This document shows positions 53,429-62,472 of a DNA stretch of 64,000 bases, in pieces; the stretch's first letter is position 1; every line of letters begins with the position of its first letter. The DNA is from Phycisphaerae bacterium. GTDB taxonomy: Bacteria; Planctomycetota; Phycisphaerae; Phycisphaerales; UBA1924. The translations under genes were made by a program, and so were the position numbers. Location of the stretch: assembly GCA_030429705.1 (NCBI GenBank), contig JAUIES010000002.1, forward strand, positions 374,001 through 438,000, read 5' to 3'. The notes beneath the pieces were generated by a model. It worked only from the letters and a program-made list of their open reading frames with translations. It had not been told where the DNA came from and did no database searches.

Positions 53429-54388
53429 TTACCCCCCGTCAGCGATCGCTGCCCGCAGGCGTTCGATATTCTGCTGCATTCGTGTAATGAAGTCACCTTG
53501 GTCCGAGCCCGATTCGCACGGATCAAAAACGATGCTCTCCGCTCCGACTTGCTCGCGAACTGCCTCGATGTTTGCAACAATGGGCATCGACTCCCACAAC
53601 ATGATGCGTGTTCGGCCCGCCAGTTCATCCGAATCGATCGAACGCAACTGCTCTGTCTGTTCTGCACTGATCGGCTCGTCGGGAGCAAAGTCAAAGTTTT
53701 TGAGCGACCAGTCATACCGTCTTGCGAGATAGTTGTACGCCGGATGGTTCGCCATCAAGATGACCTTTTGCATCTCGTCGTTCAGCTTGCGCAAGTCTTG
53801 ATCGAGATCCCGCAAGTCGCGTTCGAGTTGAGCGAAACCGGTATCAAACTGCGATGCAGACTGAGGGAACGCACGCTTAAGTCCTTCATGAACTGCATGA
53901 GCCTGTTGCAGCGCCAACACCGGGTCGAGCCAGGTGTGGCCATCAATGCCTTCGTGCGAGTGACTCCCCGCAGGGCCGTGGCTGTGCGTTGTCGCGGTTT
54001 CATACTTCAGGTATTTGTCCGCAAACGAACGCGAGGTATCGACCAGTCGACTCCTTGTTAACGGGGCCGTGACAACCCACGACTCAAAAGATGCGCCGTT
54101 TACAAACACAACGGTCGCCTGTTGCATCAGCCGAATATCGTTGGAAGAAGGATGCCAGGTCGCCGGGTCTGCATCATTTGAAACCGGGCAGACGACATCA
54201 ACCTGCCCGCCTCCAATGCGTTCGGCAAAGTATGTGAGGGGGTAAAACGAAGTGACGGCCGTCTGCGACTCGGCGGACTGCTCTGGTTTGTCTGCGTCCG
54301 GTCCTTCGCTGTGCCCACACGACACCAACGCCATTCCGACAACGACTCCCAACAGGGCTATACCAAGTGATCTCTTCAAAGCGAGCAC
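53429..54388 (-). CDS. ZnuA-type metal ABC transporter substrate-binding lipoprotein
   Basis: This 319-residue lipoprotein has a lipobox LVSC (Cys about 24) and the cluster A-I metal-binding fold: SFYPLTYFAERIGG, ATWHPSSNDI (first His ligand), a His-rich loop (SHGPAGSHSHEGIDGH), TWLDPVLALQQAHAV and MANHPAYNYLARRY (third His). FDPCESGSD supplies the acidic ligand. Such proteins bind zinc or manganese outside the membrane. GTG 54388 is chosen because GGAGG lies seven bases upstream; a TTG at 54394 would be too close. It is the last gene of a four-gene operon whose permease and ATPase are not of the ZnuBC type. Confidence 0.88.
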   Translation of the reverse strand: MLALKRSLGIALLGVVVGMALVSCGHSEGPDADKPEQSAESQTAVTSFYPLTYFAERIGGGQVDVVCPVSNDADPATWHPSSNDIRLMQQATVVFVNGASFESWVVTAPLTRSRLVDTSRSFADKYLKYETATTHSHGPAGSHSHEGIDGHTWLDPVLALQQAHAVHEGLKRAFPQSASQFDTGFAQLERDLRDLDQDLRKLNDEMQKVILMANHPAYNYLARRYDWSLKNFDFAPDEPISAEQTEQLRSIDSDELAGRTRIMLWESMPIVANIEAVREQVGAESIVFDPCESGSDQGDFITRMQQNIERLRAAIADGG

Positions 54389-54407
54389 GCACAATCCTCC
54401 AAATTCA

Positions 54408-55586
54408 TTAGATCAAAGCCATCAACTCAGGCGCCAGCGCTCGTGCTGCGAATGACAGTGCAATCGCAAGCACGATACCGACACACGCTAAACCGCCAAA
54501 CTCGGCTGCGAACATGCACGGTATCGTCCACTGAGCACACCCTATTCTAGTCATGGTCTGCCGTTCGCGGGCTCTCATACGATACGACAACGCCAGAATG
54601 AGGAGTGCAAGCATGAGATTTGTCGCAACAAACGCGACCGACACCGCATCGATCACCGACTTGATGCGCACGACATACGCCAATAGTTCATCCGTCACTC
54701 GCGACGGTGAGACCACCTGGTTCAACTTCGACAAATTGATCTCGGTTTTGAGGAGTGTCTCTGCCCGCTGATCATCAGGGATGATCAGCACACTGGTCAG
54801 CGGCAACGACCGTGGATCATCATGCAAGTGGTACGCATTAAGCGCCCCCTGCTCGACTTCCTGATATTCGATCACGGCACCACTGAGTGCCGTATCTGCT
54901 CCTTGTCTGTTCAAGACCATGGATGGATCATCTTGAGCGATCGCAGCAGCCTCATCATGTCCATGCACAATACCGTCAAGCAGCCACGCCGTCGAGATGT
55001 CGACAAAAACGACATCGTCATCAGGGCTGTCCGTTGTTTCGAGTACACCGACAATCTTTAAACGAATCGCGGGCGCTTTCGAGATATCGTACAAATCCTC
55101 TTGATCTGAGAAGATGGATTCGCCGACAGCAAGACCTTCCTTCTGAGCGACACGCGACCCGAGCACGCACGCACCCAGCCCCGTAGGCCATCCCCCCTCC
55201 GCATATTCGAATGATCGCAAGGTGGTATATTCATATCCGGTTCCGACGACGACAGAGCCGCGTGCCGTGTGCCGGATGTGCATCGGAATCGCTATGCCGA
55301 GCCCCTGATCCTGCACATCCATCGCGAAGCCCATTGTTGTCGGCACCACCGAAGCCTGCCGAAAGTGCGTCGTCGCCAGCACAAGGTCGAACCGCGACCC
55401 GCGTGACCCCGCCACCAATGGCGTGCGTTCGGCCCGGTCGCGCAGTGACTGGTCATAGCGGCTCATCAACATCGAGGTCGTGAGCGGCAACGCCGTTGCA
55501 ATCAATAAACACAGCGTGAGAATCACACTCTGTACGCCATGCGAGCGCGCATGCATGAACGCAAGATAAATCGGCCCAACGATCAT
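54408..55586 (-). CDS. FtsX/MacB-type ABC transporter permease
   Basis: This 392-residue protein has one N-terminal helix (VQSVILTLCLLIATALPLTT), a long extracytoplasmic domain (about residues 45-300) and C-terminal helices (SVAFVATNLMLALLILALSY and EFGGLACVGIVLAIALSF). This is the layout of FtsX/MacB/LolC permeases and not of ZnuB, which is entirely transmembrane. It overlaps the ATPase gene by 4 bp and lies 19 bp before the binding-protein gene, so all three are expected to be one transporter. Confidence 0.82.
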   Translation of the reverse strand: MIVGPIYLAFMHARSHGVQSVILTLCLLIATALPLTTSMLMSRYDQSLRDRAERTPLVAGSRGSRFDLVLATTHFRQASVVPTTMGFAMDVQDQGLGIAIPMHIRHTARGSVVVGTGYEYTTLRSFEYAEGGWPTGLGACVLGSRVAQKEGLAVGESIFSDQEDLYDISKAPAIRLKIVGVLETTDSPDDDVVFVDISTAWLLDGIVHGHDEAAAIAQDDPSMVLNRQGADTALSGAVIEYQEVEQGALNAYHLHDDPRSLPLTSVLIIPDDQRAETLLKTEINLSKLNQVVSPSRVTDELLAYVVRIKSVIDAVSVAFVATNLMLALLILALSYRMRARERQTMTRIGCAQWTIPCMFAAEFGGLACVGIVLAIALSFAARALAPELMALI

Positions 55587-56278
55587 GGGCTGGGCTCCGC
55601 AACGCTTTGCTGATTCAAAGTGTCCAGGTGGATCACCCGATCAAACAACTTGAGTAACTCATGATTGTGCGTCACAACCAGCATGGCGGCACCGGATGTC
55701 GTCACATGCTCAAGCAAAAGTTCGATGACACCAGATGCATTCTTCGGATCAAGATTTCCGGTTGGTTCGTCGGCAATAACAAGTTCCGGCTGGGTCACAA
55801 GTGCACGGCACACCGCCACCCGCTGGCGTTCACCTTGCGACAACCGAGTCGGTTTTCGATTGAGAAGATGACCGACACCCAGTGTTGAAGCCAACGCACG
55901 ACTTCGCCTTCGGGCTGCCACCATGTCGCCGGTGGCTGGAGAAAGCCGGTACGGCAACAGGATGTTGTCCAGAGCGCTCAAGTAATCGAGCAACTCGAAC
56001 TCCTGAAACACCATGCCGATGCGCCGGATGCGTTGAGCGCGCCGCTCGGGCTCACTCAGTCTGCTCATGACCACATCACCGACGCGAACCTCACCGCGCT
56101 GCGGCACGAGCACGCCCGACAGCAGGTTGATGAGCGTTGTCTTGCCACATCCGCTGTGACCGACACACGCCACGCGTTCACTCGGCGCAATCTCGAGTGA
56201 TGGAACGGCCAACGCGAACCCGTCTCGCTCGGGGTATGTGAATGCAACATCGGCAAAGGACGCAGCCGGTGCTGTCAT
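55583..56278 (-). CDS. LolD/MacB-type ABC transporter ATPase
   Basis: This 231-residue cytoplasmic ATPase has Walker A GHSGCGKTTLINLLSG (about residues 39-54), a Q-loop in GMVFQEFELLDYLSALDNIL, signature LSQGERQRVAVCRAL, Walker B LVIADEPTGNLDP and switch His in VVTHNHELLKLFD. The motif set is typical of the MacB/LolD group that serves FtsX-like permeases. It overlaps both neighbouring genes by 4 bp. Confidence 0.93.
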   Translation of the reverse strand: MTAPAASFADVAFTYPERDGFALAVPSLEIAPSERVACVGHSGCGKTTLINLLSGVLVPQRGEVRVGDVVMSRLSEPERRAQRIRRIGMVFQEFELLDYLSALDNILLPYRLSPATGDMVAARRRSRALASTLGVGHLLNRKPTRLSQGERQRVAVCRALVTQPELVIADEPTGNLDPKNASGVIELLLEHVTTSGAAMLVVTHNHELLKLFDRVIHLDTLNQQSVAEPSP

Positions 56279-57585
56279 ATCTCCCCATCCAAAAACTGAG
56301 GCGGTGCCTTGGTCTCAGGGTCCAGGCGAACCTGGCTGAGCATTCGATTGCCGGTGATACGCCAGCCGTCGGTCAGTTGGGCGACCGTGTACTCAGCGGT
56401 GTACTCATTCGATCGTTCATGTGAATGGCCGTAGTGATAGACAACGCCATCGACTTGCCACTTGGCTCGAACGGAAAATGCCGGAACATCATCTTCACCG
56501 ATCATGCCTGTCGAGAGGACCTCGACTTCCATCAAGCGTACAGCAGACACCCGGCTGACCGCGCCACCTTCGTCGTACATGATCAGGCTGCGATAGATCT
56601 CATCGTACAGCGTCTCCAGCAGATCACCCGAGACACTGCGGGCGAGTGCGTCATATATCTCGCCTCGCTGTTCGTAGTCAAACGCTCGATAGATATTGGC
56701 GTGCAACGGTTCAAAGATGGCTCGGGCCTCTGCTTCTGTCAACTGCCCGCCGCCGATCGGAGCCAGTTCGACGACCCCCACCGTTCGAAATGCGGGAGCA
56801 ACGGCAAACAGAAACACGCCGCCCGCTATCCAGCCGAACCGCTTGCCTGACTTGGCGATCCCGCTGGCCAGCAACGCCAAGCCGGTGATGGCAAGACTGA
56901 ACGCAAACATCGGCAATCGCACGGTGCCGGTTGTACTGGCGAACGCACCGTCCGGTACCGGCTCGAATCGTTCTTCGCGTGTCTTACCAGTCCCGTGCCA
57001 GATCTGCTCGGGCTCGGTTGGTGTAAAACTGAGGATCGACACACGACCCTCCGCGCTCAACTGGGCTTGGATGGTCATCGGAGGGAAGTTACCCTCGCTG
57101 TCAGGCAACGCCAAGACATCCGGTGGAAACACGCTCCACACGAACCGCACATTGCGAGGCAGCGACTTGCCTGGGTAGGTGATCTCGAGTTTGGCGCGAA
57201 GGAGCCCACGCATGCCCGAGTTCGGGAACAGCGGCAAGTTCTCAAGCCCCGGTCGAATCATCTCAAACGCGTCGAAGACTGGCTCAACCTCGACGCCATC
57301 GATCTCGACAAGAAACTGATTGCGGAAGAACGCCTCGAGTGCATCCTTCAGCATGGGCTCTTCGATCACATCAAGTGCGTCGGGCGACTCACGATTGATC
57401 TCGACAATCTCATCGACGAACGCCAGATTGATCATCATCCCGAACTGAACGCCTGATTCGTCAATCTCTGCCCGAATATCCGCGTGAGGTCCGTCCTGAG
57501 GGTGAACTACTTCGCCCGCAGACCCCACCGAAAGACCGAACACCACCAGCAGCACCATGAGTTTGACGAGCACCAACTGTCGCAC
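56275..57585 (-). CDS. Exported membrane protein of the metal ABC operon, unknown function
   Basis: This 436-residue protein has a signal peptide (LVLVKLMVLLVVFGLSVGSA) and an extracytoplasmic domain of about 190 residues. That domain starts HADIRAEIDESGVQFGMMIN and includes LRAKLEITYPGKSLPRNVRF. Two helices follow (about residues 228-245 and 252-272), then a second exported domain ending in a VAQLTDGWRITGNRMLSQVR fold that resembles small SnoaL/Tim44-like modules. I do not recognise the family. It is the first gene of the operon and overlaps the ATPase by 4 bp, so it is likely a dedicated accessory of this transporter. Confidence 0.72.
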   Translation of the reverse strand: MRQLVLVKLMVLLVVFGLSVGSAGEVVHPQDGPHADIRAEIDESGVQFGMMINLAFVDEIVEINRESPDALDVIEEPMLKDALEAFFRNQFLVEIDGVEVEPVFDAFEMIRPGLENLPLFPNSGMRGLLRAKLEITYPGKSLPRNVRFVWSVFPPDVLALPDSEGNFPPMTIQAQLSAEGRVSILSFTPTEPEQIWHGTGKTREERFEPVPDGAFASTTGTVRLPMFAFSLAITGLALLASGIAKSGKRFGWIAGGVFLFAVAPAFRTVGVVELAPIGGGQLTEAEARAIFEPLHANIYRAFDYEQRGEIYDALARSVSGDLLETLYDEIYRSLIMYDEGGAVSRVSAVRLMEVEVLSTGMIGEDDVPAFSVRAKWQVDGVVYHYGHSHERSNEYTAEYTVAQLTDGWRITGNRMLSQVRLDPETKAPPQFLDGEI

Positions 57586-57725
57586 GGGCGGTATCCTTTT
57601 CTATCAACGGCTCGTCAGGGGCGGTATTCGGCCGCATTCAATCCGACGAGTTGTAGGCGATTCATCATAGAGTCGCTACACTATTCGGGTCAGGACTCAC
57701 GAAGAGAACATGCCAAGGAGAACCC

Positions 57726-59654
57726 ATGAAGAAATCGTCAATGCCCGGTTGGGCTGCATGTCTGGCCGTTTGCTCGGCTTTCACCGCTCACGCCAACGAA
57801 CCCGGCGACGCGCCCATCGCGGATGCGCTCGCCTCGGTCTCTGAGCAGGTTCGAATCTATAACGACCACCTGACAATCCTCGCCAGTCCGTGGATGGAGG
57901 GTCGTGTACCCGGCTCGCGCGGCATGGAACTTGCGCGCGAATATGTCGAAGTGCACATGATGCAGACCGGTCTGCTCCCGGCGTTCCCGGAGACCGCAAC
58001 CGGTGCTGATGGGTCAGAGGTCATCACACCCAACGCGACCTACCGCCAACAGTTCCCCCTTGGTGGCACCAGCAAGGTCACCGCCGAGTCGATAACCACC
58101 AACATCAACGGCAAGCAGTCCGAACTCGTCGCGGGCACCGACTTCTCGGTACTCGGTCTCGGTTCAAACGGCGCGGCGCAAGGCGGACTCGTGTTTGTTG
58201 GTTATTCAGTCAACGACGGGCCGGACGGTTACTCCAGTTTCAATGACGACGATGACCTGACGGGCAAGATCGCTGTCATGCTGCGGTTTGAACCGGTCGA
58301 TGACGACGGCTCGAGCCGGTGGGCAGATGGCAACGGCTGGTCCAACCGCGCTTCGTTTGCAACGAAGATGGCGGCTATCCGCGACCGCAACCCGGCAGCG
58401 GTGATCATCGTCAACACACCCGGCACCAATGACCCTCGAGCCGGCCAGTTGATGGGTGCCAACAGTGCGGGGGGGCGAACCCTTGATTGCCCTGTCCTGA
58501 TGATGTCAACCGAAGCGGGCGACAAGTTGGTCTCACAGGCTGATGCTGAAGGCCGCTCACTGCTCCAGCTGCGTCAACTCGCCGACGAAGGCCGCGCGAT
58601 TGTTCCGCTCAACGGCTCGATGTCGCTTGAAGCCAAGATCGAACGCGAATCACTCATCGCGGAAAATGTTGCAGGTATCCTCCCTGGCAAGGGCGACCTT
58701 GCCGATGAATACATCGTCGTCGGTGGCCACCTCGACCACCTCGGCATGGGTTACTTCGGTTCCCGCAGCGGCCCGGGCGAACTGCACCCCGGCGCTGACG
58801 ACAACGCCTCGGGTGCTGCTGGCATTCTGATCTTCGCTGACAACATGAAGCGGACCTATGACGCATTGCCCGCGGATGCCGACGCCCGGTCGATTATCTT
58901 CATGTGCTTTGATGCGGAAGAATCGGGGCTCAACGGCTCGCGTTACTACACCAACAACCCGATCGTCCCGATTGACGATCACATCTTCATGGTCAACTTT
59001 GACATGATCGGTCGCCTGGAGAACAAACGACTGAGTGTGTCTGGTTACACAACTGCGGAAGGTTTCAAGGAATGGCTTCAGCCTTACTTTGCCGACACGC
59101 CGTTGACAGTCGTGCAGAACGACCGGATCAATGGCGCGAGTGATCACACGCCATTCATGCAGAAGCAGGTTCCCGTGCTCTTTGGTATCTGTGCCGATTT
59201 CCACGCCGATTATCACACCCCGAGCGATGTGAGTTCGCTCATCAACCGCGTCGGTGCGGTCGAGACCATTGATCTGTTCTCGAACATCGTCACCGGCGTT
59301 GCGACGCGGCCCGAACGACTGACCTGGGCAAGTACAGATCGCGGCGACAACGCACGACAGGGCGGTCAGCAGCGCGGCGGCGAGAGCGGCATCAAGGTCC
59401 GCGTCGGTGTCATGCCCGGCTACAACGCCGAGGGCGAAGGCGTGCCGATCGAAGAGGTCACGCCCGAGAGTTCAGCTGCGCGTGCGGGCGTCGTTGCCGG
59501 CGACAAGTTGATCCGCTGGGACGGGCAGAAGATCGAAGACATCTACGCCTGGATGGACATGCTCGGTAAAGCCAACCCGGGCGACAAGATCAAGATCGGC
59601 GTGCTGCGTGATGGCAAGGAAGTCACGCTCGACATCGAACTCGACGGCCGATGA
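57726..59654 (+). CDS. Secreted M28-family metallopeptidase with PA insert and C-terminal PDZ domain
   Basis: This 642-residue exported zinc aminopeptidase-like enzyme starts at ATG 57726 with AAGGAGAACCC upstream. A signal peptide ends TAHAN. A protease-associated region lies at about residues 140-270. The catalytic M28 domain shows HLDHLGMG (first His, about 335), HPGADDNASGAAGIL (bridging Asp, about 356), CFDAEESGLNGSRYY (Glu base and ligand), VNFDMIGRL (Asp ligand) and ADYHTPSD (last His). Residues about 545-642 form a PDZ domain (SSAARAGVVAGDKLIRWDGQ, LGKANPGDKIKIGVLRDGKE). It probably degrades peptides outside the cell. A clear terminator follows. Confidence 0.92.
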   Translation: MKKSSMPGWAACLAVCSAFTAHANEPGDAPIADALASVSEQVRIYNDHLTILASPWMEGRVPGSRGMELAREYVEVHMMQTGLLPAFPETATGADGSEVITPNATYRQQFPLGGTSKVTAESITTNINGKQSELVAGTDFSVLGLGSNGAAQGGLVFVGYSVNDGPDGYSSFNDDDDLTGKIAVMLRFEPVDDDGSSRWADGNGWSNRASFATKMAAIRDRNPAAVIIVNTPGTNDPRAGQLMGANSAGGRTLDCPVLMMSTEAGDKLVSQADAEGRSLLQLRQLADEGRAIVPLNGSMSLEAKIERESLIAENVAGILPGKGDLADEYIVVGGHLDHLGMGYFGSRSGPGELHPGADDNASGAAGILIFADNMKRTYDALPADADARSIIFMCFDAEESGLNGSRYYTNNPIVPIDDHIFMVNFDMIGRLENKRLSVSGYTTAEGFKEWLQPYFADTPLTVVQNDRINGASDHTPFMQKQVPVLFGICADFHADYHTPSDVSSLINRVGAVETIDLFSNIVTGVATRPERLTWASTDRGDNARQGGQQRGGESGIKVRVGVMPGYNAEGEGVPIEEVTPESSAARAGVVAGDKLIRWDGQKIEDIYAWMDMLGKANPGDKIKIGVLRDGKEVTLDIELDGR

Positions 59655-59703
59655 TTCGCCATAGACCGTCGTTTCACTGATCGTAACAACTGAGCACAAT
59701 CAC

Positions 59704-59731
59704 GCGGGCACCCACGAGGGTGCCCGCTTTT
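59704..59731 (+). terminator. Intrinsic terminator after the M28 peptidase
   Basis: GCGGGCACCC-ACGA-GGGTGCCCGC followed by TTTT is a textbook rho-independent terminator, 50 bp after the stop at 59654. The interval from here to 60095 holds no other feature I can support. Confidence 0.92.
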
Positions 59732-60095
59732 CATGGAACCCCCGTCCGACGAGCGACGAGCCGGACGATCGATCGAGGGAGCGCAACCATTGTGAGGCCG
59801 CCGCATTGGGCCCGGTCCGAGCCTTGAATGGCAAGTCGATCCAGATACCGCTCGTTGTTGTCCTGTCCATGGCCAACTTGAAGATCTGAGCTTGGTTCAT
59901 CCTGTGGAATCAATTCTGTTCGAGTCCAAACGGGAGTGTGAGTAGAAGCCGTTTCCAGTGCGACATGCTCGCGAGCATCACATCGACCGTCGCTCGTGAA
60001 TCGACAGTTTCGACAACGCCATAGTGGAAGTTGGCGGCGTCGTCTGATCCTTGGTCGCGGAGCAGTGCACGGAGTTTCCTGTTGCCGTCATTCGG

Positions 60096-61679
60096 TTATG
60101 GCAAGACTGACTGCGTCTGATAGGAAATGCGCACTGAATAAATCGCATGTGATATTGCTTCGAAACTCACGCGTACATAATACACATAGTTTACATTATC
60201 GATGATTGGATTGAATGTGTTCGGCGTTGAGTCACTCCAACGCCCGTCTGCATCCAAGCCTGAACTGACGATTGCCATTGTTTCGCGGCCATCAGGGTCC
60301 AGCTCTTGTCTGTACAGCTGAACAACAAGTTGGTCGGCATCAGAAAGATTGTATCCGGTCGCATACAAGGCAACCACTTCCGCACCGTGTGGGAGATGCA
60401 CGGGCGCCCAGGCAATGATTCTATTTGGGCTGATTGTATGAATGCTCAGATTACCTGAGTTGTCTTCGTAGAGCGTTGCCCCCAAAAAGTCTGCGGCGGA
60501 AAGTGTGTACCATCGAGTCGTTGGGTCAACGGTCACGCTTGCCGCAGTGATATCACCAGCCACCGCCAAGTCACCCGATCCGACTGAAGAGTTATTGCTC
60601 CCCACCGCGACGCCACCGTTTGCGTTCACGCGAAATCGTGTGGTTCCACCCACTTGCACACGGAACGCCGATTCGCCTGCATTTGACGAAACATGCAAAC
60701 GATCGGTCGGTCCGTCTTGACCAATTCCAACTCGTCCCTCGACACCATTACGACCCAAGATCACATTGCCACCCTCAACATTGAGAAACAGCGTTGCCAG
60801 TTCACTATTAAAACGAGCCATGATCTCGTTATTGTCGAACGCCAGGTTGTCGTCTGTCGGTGAACCAAGCACAAGGTACCCCTGTTGGTTCTGCCCGGCA
60901 TCTTGACCGCCAAAGATATGCAAACTGCCCGTCGGCACGCCTCCGATACCGATCCAATTCCCGTCCGAGTTCATCGCCCCGCCAGAGACGCGGAGGAGAC
61001 TCGAGGCTTCATTGGCCAACGCAAAAGTACTATCAAAGAGATGGAGTCCCCCACCCGCTAAATATGTGTTAACATTGTCGATGCCATCGGCGAACCCCGA
61101 CGGCACATTCGTCAGCCCATTCCAACTCGTCGTCCCGGGGGGGCCCATGTTGCCTTGCGGTCCTTGTTCGCCTTGTGGCCCTTCGGGCCCGATCGGTCCT
61201 GTGTCGCCCTGCGGACCTTGTGGTCCTTCTTCGCCTTGCGGTCCTTCGGGTCCGGCCGAACCAACATTCCCATTGATCGCAAACAGCGCCACCGGAGCGG
61301 CCGTGACGGGCTACCGTGTCGTCAGTGTGGTGAACGAGCCAGCACCAGCGGGTGAAGGAACATCAATCTCGATCCAGCGCGGGTCGCCGTCAAACGCGTC
61401 AATGCCGAAGTCGAGCCCCACGGTGAATCGGCCATCGACGACGGTGTGATTGTTGATCGAAACCGGCGTACCAATCAGCGTCCCCCCGGCTGCTGCGTCA
61501 TAGAGCCGGAAGGCGAAATCGGCGGTGCCATTGAGCGGCTCGTCGTTCATGAGCAACTCGCCCTGGTACGAGATCTCGTCGACCATGCCTGCGGACATTC
61601 CGGCTGAAGCTCGGGCGGGCATCGCCGCTGTACACACTGTCAGAGCGGCTGCCGCCACGATCGCACAAACATACTTCAT
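60096..61679 (-). pseudogene. Collagen-like tail-fibre-type surface protein, interrupted by an in-frame amber codon
   Basis: ATG 61679 (after GGAGGATTGAAAG) starts a signal peptide and an ISYQGELLMNDEPLNGTADF/RLYDAAAGG domain homologous to the N terminus of the 12997-14430 product. After 122 residues the frame hits TAG at 61311-61313. The same frame then continues [15 protein letters not shown] into six or more Gly-x-y collagen-like triplets ([16 protein letters not shown]) and a tail-fibre-like body to 60096. The stop stands where the intact relative has Gln (LQPITRTPYAM against R[13 protein letters not shown]), so a single C-to-T change explains it. Unless read through, the product is a short secreted fragment; restart at the GTG at 61292 would lack a signal peptide. 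Confidence 0.8.
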
Positions 61680-61969
61680 CTTTCAATCCTCCACGCTGGC
61701 CAGCATCAGCGGGCAAAGTCCCAGCATCCATCCGGCACCGTTGCCGGGGGGTTTCGACCCAGTATACAGACCCTCGGCGGGCATTCAAGACCCCTTTTGT
61801 GGTTCTGCAGCGTCCCTCGGTCGTGCTCAACATTGCCACCACTTGCGGATTTGGTCATGCCATTGACGAAAGAATAACGGATGGCAGATTCAGCAGAGTT
61901 TGGTCCGCGTTGGCACCCGCGCCGCTTGAACTGACACGGACACTGCTGAAGCGGGCGCCATGTTTGTTT

Positions 61970-62116
61970 GCGATGAAATCATCAACACTCGAGCCGACCG
62001 AGCAAGAGCTTGTGATGCCACGATAAAAGCTCGCGATGAGGAAGCAAATGCTGACGCGGCGGCTCCAAAAGCTTGAGCCGACCAAGCAAAAGCTCGAGCC
62101 GACAGCGCAAAAGCGA
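61970..62116. repeat. 21-bp imperfect tandem repeat array E (7 units)
   Basis: Seven ungapped 21-bp units run from 61970. GAGCCGACCGAGCAAGAGCT plus T (61991), GAGCCGACCAAGCAAAAGCT plus C (62075) and GAGCCGACAGCGCAAAAGCG plus A (62096) are the closest. The consensus is more A-rich than in arrays A-C but the period and intergenic setting are the same. The array lies in the 793-bp gene-free interval 61680-62472; the rest of it shows nothing else I can name. Confidence 0.72.
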
Positions 62117-62472
62117 AAGCTTTTCTCATCGCCGCTCGCGTTATCACGGACCCAGCAGCGGGTCTCCCCCTCGAAACTGCCGCAATATCCGCACATGATC
62201 GAGCCATGTTCGATGCAATTCGCACCTGAATCGACCAATCGGCCGATTCTGCGTTCGTACCTGAGCCTTGTACCACTGCAGCTGCCTTCTGACGCTGTGG
62301 CACGGACTGGTAAGTCATAAGGGGTCGGAGTCCAGTCCCAATTGTCGTGTTCGTATCGTACCCCGGATTTTAATTGTGAGCGAGCGAGCAGGGTTGATAC
62401 AATCGAGGGCTCTCAAAGCGGTAGAAACGCGAAGGACAACCAGTCCTGCCATAGGTTTGCGAGGAGAGATTG

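Noticed and set aside
61890-62318. Minus-strand open frame with SARAFAW-type repeats
   Set aside because: Same cause as above at array E. Other frames over the same DNA are also open and periodic, so no frame is favoured.
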